A stretch of 36,802 nucleotides of DNA, taken from Bacillota bacterium. GTDB lineage: Bacteria > Bacillota > Clostridia > Lachnospirales > Lachnospiraceae. The stretch covers positions 1-36,802 of the forward strand of contig JAEYJO010000026.1 in NCBI GenBank assembly GCA_023408815.1, read 5' to 3'. The notes under the pieces are model-generated. The model ran no database searches and was not told where the DNA came from. It was given only the letters and a program-made list of their open reading frames with translations. Below are positions 1 to 7,167 of this stretch, one piece after another. The translations under genes and the position numbers were made by a program. The first letter of the stretch is position 1. The number at the start of each line of letters is the position of its first letter.

Positions 1-72
1 AAAGAAAAGGACTCGTGAACGGTACTGATTCAGGTTTCTGGTCACAAATATATAAAATCCCTCAATGGATAA

Positions 73-104
73 GAAAAATAGAGTTAGGATTTGCATCCTA
101 ACTC
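73..104 (-). terminator. Rho-independent terminator of the ABC exporter operon
   Basis: A perfect 10-bp stem with a 4-nt loop lies at 81-104 (GAGTTAGGAT/ATCCTAACTC). Read on the minus strand it is followed by TATTTTTCTT. It sits about 60 bp past the stop codon of the last exporter gene. Confidence 0.75.
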
Positions 105-122
105 CGCTTTGTCTACGGTCTG

Positions 123-145
123 AGGAGCTGCAAGAAGCAGCTCCT
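123..145. other. Intergenic hairpin after the exporter operon
   Basis: A 9-bp perfect stem (AGGAGCTGC/GCAGCTCCT) with a 5-nt loop lies between the stop codon at 164 and the terminator at 73-104. No T-run follows it on either strand, so it is more likely an mRNA 3'-end stabilising hairpin than a terminator. Bases 1-72 hold nothing recognisable. Confidence 0.5.
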
Positions 146-163
146 AAATAATTATAATGAATA

Positions 164-1951
164 TTATTTTTTCAAAAACTCGAACTGCGACAAGTATAAA
201 TTGCTGTATTCCCCTTTCAGCTCCAGAAGTTCCTCATGAGTTCCCCGTTCCAATATCTTGCCTTGATCCACGTACATGATGCAGTCCGCATTCTGAATTG
301 TAGAAAGTCTGTGGGCAATAATGAACGATGTCCTGCCCTTCAAAAGCTCCCTCAGTCCTCTTTGCAGCACGATCTCCGTCTCAGTATCGATGCTGGATGT
401 CGCTTCATCCAATATCAGTATCTTCGGATCCGCTAACAGCGCTCTGGCAAAGGAAATGAGCTGGCGCTGCCCGGCAGACAGCCTGCTTCCTCTTTCATTC
501 ACCTGCGTCTGGTAGCCGCCATCCATCTTCATAATGAAATCGTGGGCACATACGGTTCTTGCTGCGCGTATGACATCCTCATCGGAAGCCTGCATATTGC
601 CATAGCGGATATTGTCCATAATGGTGCCGGAGAAAATAAAGCTGTCCTGCATCATGATTCCCATCTGAGACCGCAACGAGCGAATGGTCACCTTGGAAAT
701 ATCCACATCATCGATATAGACCGCACCGGAACCCACATTATAAAAACGGCTGATCAGATTGACAATCGTCGTCTTTCCTGCACCTGTCGGGCCTACAATA
801 GCGAAGGACTCTCCCGGACTTGCAGTGAAGTCAATATGGTCCAGTATAATCTGTCCGTCTTCATACCCGAACACCACATCCTTAAACTGAATCTTCCCTT
901 TGATGAGCGGCATTTCCGCCGCGCCTTCCACATCCTTGACCTGTACTTCTTCATCAATGGTTTCAAAGATACGCTCCAGATAAGAAATAGCCGTCAGAAG
1001 CGAGTTATAAAAATTCGCCAGAGTATTGATAGGGTTCCAGAATCGACTGATATAAGCGGTAAAAGCAACCAGCACACCTACCGTAATTCCTCCGTCTCCG
1101 CCGAGCATCCACTGTATTCCAAGCACATAGACAAAAGCAGCGGTAACTGTGGAAATAATATCCACGCTGGGGCCCATCAGGAAGTTAAACTTCACCGCCC
1201 GCATCCAGGATTCTCTGTATCCTCTGCTTAGCTGATTAAAGATATCTGTATTCCTGTTCTCTCTTGTAAAGGACTGAGTCACGCGGATTCCATTGATACT
1301 CTCTGCCAGATAGGCATTTAGGTTGGACTGCTTGTTGCTCTGAATCTGCCAGGCCACCCTCTGCTTCTTCTTGATCAGCACCACCACCAGAACCAGGACC
1401 GGAAGTCCGCACAGACAAATAAGCGTCAGCCGTACATTGATCCACAGCATGAAAAACAGGATGAACACCAGATTGCACAAGTCCGTGATCGTATTGATAA
1501 TACCATTGGAAAGCAGGTCGCTTAAGCTGTTCACATAGTTGACCACACGGACCTGAATCTTTCCATGAGGTCTCGTATCATAATAAGAAAACGGCAGCTC
1601 CTGCAAATGGGCAAAAATGTCATACCGCAGCTTGTGAATGATATTCTGTCCTATTTCGTTGGTAATCTTTATTTTAAACCGAAGGCTGACCGACACATAA
1701 AGCGCGATCAGAAAGGTGTAGAAACTGTAGAGTCCTATGGTCTTCATATCCTTCTGCGGAATACATTCATCCATAACCGTCATCAGGAACCGCGGAACCA
1801 GCATGGCAAGCGCAGAGGATGTCAGCATCATAAAGATAACTGCTGCCATCTGTTTTCTATAAGGGCGGATATATCCGGCCAGACGCTTCAGCTGATTGAC
1901 ATCAAACCTGTCCTCCAGCACTTCATCCACATCGTATTTGTTCCGTGCCAT
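164..1951 (-). CDS. Heterodimeric ABC exporter, subunit with canonical ATPase residues
   Basis: This is a type IV ABC exporter half-transporter of 595 residues, with an N-terminal six-helix membrane domain and a C-terminal nucleotide-binding domain. Visible motifs are Walker A GPTGAGKTT, signature LSAGQ (a change from LSGGQ), Walker B ILILDEATSSID with the catalytic Glu, and H-loop FIIAHRLS. The start at 1951 (MARNKYDVDE) is preferred because AGGAGG lies 9 nt upstream; an ATG at 1957 is too close to it, and a longer frame reaches 2011. The gene overlaps the preceding subunit gene by 29 bp, so the two are translationally coupled. Family knowledge (LmrCD, BmrCD) suggests export of drugs, lipids or peptides; the substrate cannot be told from sequence. 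The altered signature pairs in trans with the degenerate site of the partner. Confidence 0.93.
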   Translation of the reverse strand: MARNKYDVDEVLEDRFDVNQLKRLAGYIRPYRKQMAAVIFMMLTSSALAMLVPRFLMTVMDECIPQKDMKTIGLYSFYTFLIALYVSVSLRFKIKITNEIGQNIIHKLRYDIFAHLQELPFSYYDTRPHGKIQVRVVNYVNSLSDLLSNGIINTITDLCNLVFILFFMLWINVRLTLICLCGLPVLVLVVVLIKKKQRVAWQIQSNKQSNLNAYLAESINGIRVTQSFTRENRNTDIFNQLSRGYRESWMRAVKFNFLMGPSVDIISTVTAAFVYVLGIQWMLGGDGGITVGVLVAFTAYISRFWNPINTLANFYNSLLTAISYLERIFETIDEEVQVKDVEGAAEMPLIKGKIQFKDVVFGYEDGQIILDHIDFTASPGESFAIVGPTGAGKTTIVNLISRFYNVGSGAVYIDDVDISKVTIRSLRSQMGIMMQDSFIFSGTIMDNIRYGNMQASDEDVIRAARTVCAHDFIMKMDGGYQTQVNERGSRLSAGQRQLISFARALLADPKILILDEATSSIDTETEIVLQRGLRELLKGRTSFIIAHRLSTIQNADCIMYVDQGKILERGTHEELLELKGEYSNLYLSQFEFLKK

Positions 1952-3707
1952 CGTCATCCACCTCCTCTTCTGTTTCGAATCCGCCGTACTGGTTTTTGAA
2001 GGTTTCCGCATAGTAACCCTGATTTTTCAAAAGCTGTTCATGCGTTCCCCGCTCTATAATCCTTCCATTATCCATGACCAGAATCAAATCCGCATCTTTT
2101 ATGGAAGAAATCCGGTAGGCGATGATGAATATCGTACATTTGATTTTTCCGGAATTCAACTGTTCCTGTATGTAGCTTTCGGTCTCCATATCCACCGCGG
2201 AGGTGGTATCGTCGAGAATCAGTATGGACGGATCCTTAAGCAGCGCCCTCGCTAACGAGATTCTCTGCTTCTGTCCGCCGGAAAGTCCCACTCCCCTTTC
2301 GCCGACTACCGTGTCATAGCCTTCCGGCAAATGCTGAATAAAGTGATTGGCATCTGCCATGACTGCCGCTTTCTTCACATCCTCAAACGGACAGTCCGGT
2401 TTGGCATAGGCGATATTTCCTTCAATCGTATCCGAAAACAGGAACACATCCTGCATCGCCATCCCGATATTGTCGCGAAGGTCATAAAGATTCAGTTCCC
2501 GGACGTCGATGCCATCCACCAGCACTTCTCCTCCCGTTGTGTCGTAAAATCGGCACAACAGATTCATAATCGTGGATTTACCAGCACCGGTAGGGCCGAT
2601 AATACCCACGGTCTGCCCCGGCTCCACCTTGAAGCTCACATCGTTTACAATATCCTCGTCATCGGCGCTGTAGGAAACATGTTTAAATTCCACTGCTCCC
2701 TCCATATGCTTACGGACGGTACCGTTCTCCGGAGTCTTCACGCTCGGCTCCTCCACATAGGTGCCGTATATCTTTTCTAAAGAGGTGCGGAAATTCTGAA
2801 TATCATTGACCCACCATCCAGCCATACGAAGCGGTATGGTCAGCATCCAGAGATAGCCATTGACCGTTACCATATTCCCAAGCGTAATTTCACCGTTAAT
2901 AACCATATAACCGCCGTACAGCATCAATATGATCGTAAGTGCATTGGACAGCATTTCAAAAAAGGGAAGATAAACCATCCAGATTTTGGAGGCATTTACC
3001 TGCGCAGCCCGGAATTCATCATTCTGTTTATTAAATTTTCCGATTTCATAATCTTCTTTTGCAAACGCTTTTACTACCCGGTTACCGCTGATGTTTTCCT
3101 GCACAAAGGAATTCAATGCGGAAAAACAGTTACGGCTTCTCTGGAAGGCAGGTCTGACTTCCTTCGACTGAAGGTATGTGGTCAGCGCTGTAAAGGGTAA
3201 CACTGCCAGCATACAGAGGGCCAGCTTCACATTTACGGTAAAAATCATGATCAGAGCGAAAGCGAACAGCAGCACATTTTCATAGACCGCATAAATGACA
3301 TATGCAAGGAAATGCCTGATCGCATCCATATCGCCGGTCTGCCTTGACATCAAATCTCCGGTTCTCTTCTTATTATAAAAAGCAAAATCCTCCTGCAGCA
3401 GCTTACGGTACACCCTATCTCTCATCTCGTACAAAACGCCCTGAGAGCAGGTTTCAAAAATTACCTGATAAAAATACCGAAGGACTCCCCGCACGGCAGT
3501 CACCAGAAGCAGAACCAGTATCAGCTTCGGGAGCAGGGGATAATTCTCCCCCGTAATAACATCATCCACGATCATGCCGGATATGTAGGGATTGATAATT
3601 GCAAGAACCGAAATCACCGTCGTCAGCGTAAGTCCCAAAAGCATGAGCCATCTGTACTTCTTTAAAAAGGAAAGCAGCCACTTTACGGACACTTTACCCA
3701 GTTTCAT
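1923..3707 (-). CDS. Heterodimeric ABC exporter, subunit with degenerate ATPase site
   Basis: This is the partner half-transporter of 594 residues, six predicted transmembrane helices followed by a nucleotide-binding domain. Walker A is GPTGAGKST and the signature is the canonical LSGGQ. Walker B reads ILILDDTTSAVD, so the catalytic Glu is Asp, and the H-loop reads IIAYRIS, so the switch His is Tyr. These two changes are typical of the non-hydrolysing site in asymmetric exporters such as BmrCD, TM287/288 and LmrCD. Together the two subunits give one canonical and one degenerate ATP site. The start is supported by GAGGAGGAGA just upstream. The gene begins only 55 bp after the alpha-galactosidase stop, so read-through from that gene is possible, although the functions look unrelated. 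Confidence 0.93.
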   Translation of the reverse strand: MKLGKVSVKWLLSFLKKYRWLMLLGLTLTTVISVLAIINPYISGMIVDDVITGENYPLLPKLILVLLLVTAVRGVLRYFYQVIFETCSQGVLYEMRDRVYRKLLQEDFAFYNKKRTGDLMSRQTGDMDAIRHFLAYVIYAVYENVLLFAFALIMIFTVNVKLALCMLAVLPFTALTTYLQSKEVRPAFQRSRNCFSALNSFVQENISGNRVVKAFAKEDYEIGKFNKQNDEFRAAQVNASKIWMVYLPFFEMLSNALTIILMLYGGYMVINGEITLGNMVTVNGYLWMLTIPLRMAGWWVNDIQNFRTSLEKIYGTYVEEPSVKTPENGTVRKHMEGAVEFKHVSYSADDEDIVNDVSFKVEPGQTVGIIGPTGAGKSTIMNLLCRFYDTTGGEVLVDGIDVRELNLYDLRDNIGMAMQDVFLFSDTIEGNIAYAKPDCPFEDVKKAAVMADANHFIQHLPEGYDTVVGERGVGLSGGQKQRISLARALLKDPSILILDDTTSAVDMETESYIQEQLNSGKIKCTIFIIAYRISSIKDADLILVMDNGRIIERGTHEQLLKNQGYYAETFKNQYGGFETEEEVDDDGTEQIRCG

Positions 3708-3762
3708 CTCATTCTCCTCCTCGTTTTATCTGTTGAAATTTTGTAAACTCTTATATCTTACA

Positions 3763-5085
3763 TCATAATCGACGATTGCGAAACTCATATTCCAGCCTGT
3801 ATACAATGCTTCCGTGTGCCGGAAGAATGCAGGAAATCCTACCTCCACTGCTCATTGTCCTTATCTGTGTCCACAGCTCAAACAACGTAATATCGGCAGA
3901 AAATGTCTCATCAATGTCTTTCAAAGCTACGGACACCTCCATTTCCTCGTCCGCCAGATTGAATAGTGCTGCGAACCGTTCCTTTGTATGGGCATTATAT
4001 GCGGTCCATACTGCTTTCATTTCATCATGTGCAAGCTGATGCGGACGGCAATCCGGCGTGAGCATGGAGAGCACATCCTTGTTCGTAAGCAATGAAAGCG
4101 TCCAAGCATCCATTTTCGTCATCTCCGCCCCGAGCATTAACGGAGAACCGAAGATACACCAGAGCGTCATCATGGTGCGCTGCTCCTCTTTGGTAAAATT
4201 CGTACGTCGCTCCTCTCCGAAGCCTTTTCCCAGCCAGCCTAAAGGCAGCATATCGCAGTCCGGATAACATCCTCTGGATACCTGATTTTCCCACAATTCA
4301 CACCGGCGAAACATATCCTTAAGCAAATCCCAGTTATCCCAGAAGTCATCGGTAATGCGCCACATATTTGCATGCTTCTCATAGTGCCATGCCTTATCGA
4401 TCAGTGCCGGCCCCGGAGATAAGGACAGAACGACCTGACGTCCGCAGCGTTCTATCGCTTTTGAAAGCATCTCTATTTCATGGCGTGCGGAATACTGGTT
4501 GGCCGTATACATGTTGGTGTTACATATATCGTCACATTTAATAAAATCCACACCCCATGAAGCATAAAGTTCCAGCAGTGAATCATAATAGGACTGTCCT
4601 GCTTCTGTATTACGCACTCCGTACATATCCGGATTCCAGCCGCAGATGGACGAAGGGTCCGCCACCATGTCCGCCGTCAGGTCCGTACCGAGGATCTTGC
4701 TGTGGGCATGAGCGGCAGTACGGGGAATCCCGCGCATAATATGAATACCGAATTTCAGTCCCAGACTATGTATATAATCCGCCAGAGGCTTGAAACCCGC
4801 ACCGCCTGCAGAGGACGGGAACCGCTCCGGGTCAGGCTGCAATCTTGAATATTCGTCTATCTCAACAGCGGCAAACGGGATATACTGAAACCTGTCTCTC
4901 ATGGATCCCGGTTTATGGGAATACCATTCAATATCGATTACGATATATTCCCATCCATATTCTTTCATATGCGCTGCCATATAGTCGGCATTTGCCTTTA
5001 CCTGCTCTTCCTTCACCGTCGTATCATAGTAATCGTAACTGTTCCATCCCATCGGCGGAAGTACCGCATAATTGTTCTTATTCAT
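3763..5085 (-). CDS. GH27 alpha-galactosidase, cytoplasmic
   Basis: This is a retaining alpha-galactosidase of glycoside hydrolase family 27 with 440 residues and no signal peptide. The opening PPMGWNSYDYYD, the IDIEWY strand, the nucleophile motif FIKCDD (Asp-185) and the acid/base motif WRITDD (Asp-246 or 247) match the family. The start at 5085 has GGAGG 6 nt upstream; a longer frame to 5133 would run back into the leader hairpins. It would release galactose from imported raffinose, melibiose or similar alpha-galactosides. The divergent AraC regulator and the nearby sucrose phosphorylase remnant fit a raffinose-family sugar locus. No alpha-galactoside transporter is present here. The aglycone preference cannot be read from the sequence. 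Confidence 0.9.
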   Translation of the reverse strand: MNKNNYAVLPPMGWNSYDYYDTTVKEEQVKANADYMAAHMKEYGWEYIVIDIEWYSHKPGSMRDRFQYIPFAAVEIDEYSRLQPDPERFPSSAGGAGFKPLADYIHSLGLKFGIHIMRGIPRTAAHAHSKILGTDLTADMVADPSSICGWNPDMYGVRNTEAGQSYYDSLLELYASWGVDFIKCDDICNTNMYTANQYSARHEIEMLSKAIERCGRQVVLSLSPGPALIDKAWHYEKHANMWRITDDFWDNWDLLKDMFRRCELWENQVSRGCYPDCDMLPLGWLGKGFGEERRTNFTKEEQRTMMTLWCIFGSPLMLGAEMTKMDAWTLSLLTNKDVLSMLTPDCRPHQLAHDEMKAVWTAYNAHTKERFAALFNLADEEMEVSVALKDIDETFSADITLFELWTQIRTMSSGGRISCILPAHGSIVYRLEYEFRNRRL

Positions 5086-5121
5086 ACTAAGCCTCCATGT
5101 TTTCGATACATGCGAATTTGG

Positions 5122-5161
5122 GCGCAAGCACAAACTTGCGCGTGAAAAATTTATTTTTCAC
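5122..5161 (-). promoter_or_regulatory. Two abutting palindromes in the alpha-galactosidase leader
   Basis: Positions 5122-5141 form GCGCAAG-N6-CTTGCGC and the next base begins a second perfect dyad at 5142-5161, GTGAAAAAT-TT-ATTTTTCAC. Both lie 37-76 bp before the alpha-galactosidase start. They could be a repressor or catabolite operator, or two stacked hairpins in the mRNA leader. There is no T-run that would make either a clear terminator. Confidence 0.5.
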
Positions 5162-5293
5162 ATTCCCTCATTTAGTAAATCAGGTATTTTTTTGATTTTA
5201 TCATTCTTATTGCTTTTCTTCTTCCAATCAATTATAGTTGAAAGTGATAGGTTATAAAAGAATAGTTTCTTGATAAGCAGAGGTATTTTTTTG

Positions 5294-6142
5294 ATGCAAT
5301 ACAATTTTGGACATTTTGGTTTCCTGAATACCGATGATATGGCGGACCAGCCGTTAATTCTTATGGACGGCGGCATTGAATCCCGTTTCCGCGAGAACTA
5401 CGATTTCTCCAATGAAAAAAGGGACACATACGGTGGATATTTATTTCAATATACGTTATCGGGAAAAGGATGGTTTGAAAAAAACGGAGATAGATATTGT
5501 GTTTCCGAAGGTGTGGGATTTCTGACGAAGATACCGGAAAAGACCCGCTATTATGTGGATAAAGACTCTGCGGAGCCTTGGACGTTTTTATATCTGCATT
5601 TCGATGGAAATACTGCCGCTCCATTTTTCCAAAAGCTGGACGCGCTCTGTGGCTGCGTCTTTTCTCTGGATCCCAACTCTCATCCGATCACTCAATACTT
5701 AAAGCTGCACCATAAGCTGATATGCGGAGACCGGTTGGAAAAATACGAGGGGCAGGAGTTTTTATATCTCTTTTTATGCCGTCTTCTGCGGGAAATAGAA
5801 CATTCTGCTGCCCGAGTACAAAACTCGGTGGTGAATCTGGCGCTTCAAATTATGTTAAAGGAATACAATACACTGGAGGGCGTGGACGAGGTGGCGAAGA
5901 GACTGGGGATTTCCCAGGAGCATCTGACGCGCAGTTTTAAGACGGAACAGGGGATTCCTCCGGTCCGCTATCTGACGAACCTGCGAATTCAGGCTGCTAT
6001 GAATGATTTGTTGGATACAGAGGATCTGATTCATGATATTGCGCTGAGAACCGGATTTTCAAATGGGAACTATTTTGCTAAGGTATTTCGGAAATATGCG
6101 GGGATGTCGCCGGGTGAATATCGGGCGCATTGTATACTATAA
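5294..6142 (+). CDS. AraC-family transcriptional regulator (MsmR/RafR-like)
   Basis: The product has 282 residues, with an N-terminal cupin-type sugar-binding domain (about residues 15-150) and a C-terminal double helix-turn-helix. The second HTH ends in the usual IALRTGFSNGNYFAKVFRKY and GMSPGEYR pattern. The ATG at 5294 is chosen, with AGAGG about 10 nt upstream; an upstream TTG at 5270 has no ribosome binding site. It is divergent from the GH27 alpha-galactosidase, as MsmR/RafR-type activators usually are, so it probably switches that gene on in the presence of an alpha-galactoside. A hairpin terminator follows directly. The ligand is inferred from neighbours only. Confidence 0.88.
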   Translation: MQYNFGHFGFLNTDDMADQPLILMDGGIESRFRENYDFSNEKRDTYGGYLFQYTLSGKGWFEKNGDRYCVSEGVGFLTKIPEKTRYYVDKDSAEPWTFLYLHFDGNTAAPFFQKLDALCGCVFSLDPNSHPITQYLKLHHKLICGDRLEKYEGQEFLYLFLCRLLREIEHSAARVQNSVVNLALQIMLKEYNTLEGVDEVAKRLGISQEHLTRSFKTEQGIPPVRYLTNLRIQAAMNDLLDTEDLIHDIALRTGFSNGNYFAKVFRKYAGMSPGEYRAHCIL

Positions 6143-6156
6143 TCGACTTTTTTACT

Positions 6157-6192
6157 CAAGCCGGCTATCATCTTCCGATGACCGCCGGCTTG
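6157..6192 (+). terminator. Hairpin terminator after the AraC regulator
   Basis: An 8-bp outer stem (AAGCCGGC/GCCGGCTT) encloses a 5-bp inner stem (TCATC/GATGA) with loop TTCC. It begins 15 bp after the regulator stop and is followed on the plus strand by a T-rich stretch ending in TTTATTTT. It lies between two convergent genes. Confidence 0.65.
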
Positions 6193-6204
6193 TTCTGAGT
6201 TCCT

Positions 6205-7113
6205 TTATTTTCCGGAATAAACTACTATGTTTTCGCCTTCTGTAATGGAGAAGCAATGTGAGGCCAGATCCGCATGCAGGGATATACTTTCGTTTCCGAA
6301 TGTTCTTGTGATAACCAGCTTATGAGTTTCCGGGAGATGTATTTGCAAGTCTGCTTCCAAAGCAAATGCCGGATGTCTGTTTCGAAGCTCCATTAATTCC
6401 CTCAGCTTTATAACTACATCCCTTTTCATTTCTTCTTTTATTTCATCTGCCGAATAGTAATGCCTGTTAATATCCCGTCCATTTTTCGTTTCTTCCATAA
6501 GCCTGATATCGTTTTCTCCTGCCAGCATTCCCACATAGTATATCTGCGGTATCCCCGGTGCAAAAAACTGGATTGCCCTCGCCAGCAGATAAGCATCTTT
6601 GTCATTACCAAGAGCTGAATAATAAGTCGTGTTTACCTGGTAAATATCGAGATTATTATATGCTGCCGTATTGTATATCTTCTTCACATTGGCGCCTTGG
6701 GAAAACATCTGCTCCTTTACTTTAGCAATTTCTTCATCCGGCAGCAGATCTTTCACATCCACGATTCCTATACCATCATGGGTATCCAATGTTGTAAATT
6801 GCTTTGGGGGGCTCATTTCCAGCCATTTTTTTAAATATCTGCCCTCGCCGTTATATAATGCATGAAGCACTAATACGGGAAGCGCAAAATCATAAATCCA
6901 GAATCCCTGTTTTGCAATTTTCAGCTGAATACTATAATGCTCGTGGATTTCAGGAAGTATCTCCACCTTATAGGGCTTCAGGACATCTTCTATTTCATGC
7001 AGCAGCTCCCATATATCCGGTTCCACGAAGAAGCAGTTAGTGTCAGCTTTTTTGACCGCATAGGCAAACGCATCCAGACGAATCATAGCCGCACCTTTTC
7101 CTGCCATATCCAC
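6205..7113 (-). pseudogene. gtfA: Sucrose phosphorylase (GH13_18), 5'-truncated remnant
   Basis: About 300 residues of the C-terminal part of sucrose phosphorylase, which normally has about 480-500 residues. The three catalytic motifs remain: nucleophile in IRLDAFAYA, acid/base in PEIHEHYS, and stabiliser in LDTHDGIG. The first third of the TIM barrel, upstream of DMAGKGAAM, is absent. In frame the reading goes back only to a TAA at 7132-7134, and beyond that the sequence no longer looks like the enzyme. A GTG at 7113 with AAAAAGGA upstream could allow translation, but the product would lack beta-strands needed for the barrel. In raffinose loci this enzyme splits the sucrose left after alpha-galactosidase action, which fits the GH27 gene nearby. 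The break coincides with the end of the acid-sugar island. Confidence 0.85.
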
Positions 7114-7167
7114 AAGAGTATCCTTTTTTCCTTAGACCATCACTCGATCTAGCTTCAAACAATAACG

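Noticed and set aside
542..1231. 229-codon open frame on the plus strand opposite the ABC exporter gene
   Set aside because: It is a mirror of a well-conserved gene on the other strand, has no recognisable domain and has no ribosome binding site of note.
7114..7167. Continuation of sucrose phosphorylase upstream of the GTG at 7113
   Set aside because: The frame reaches a TAA at 7132-7134, and neither other minus-strand frame shows similarity before the chemoreceptor gene ends.
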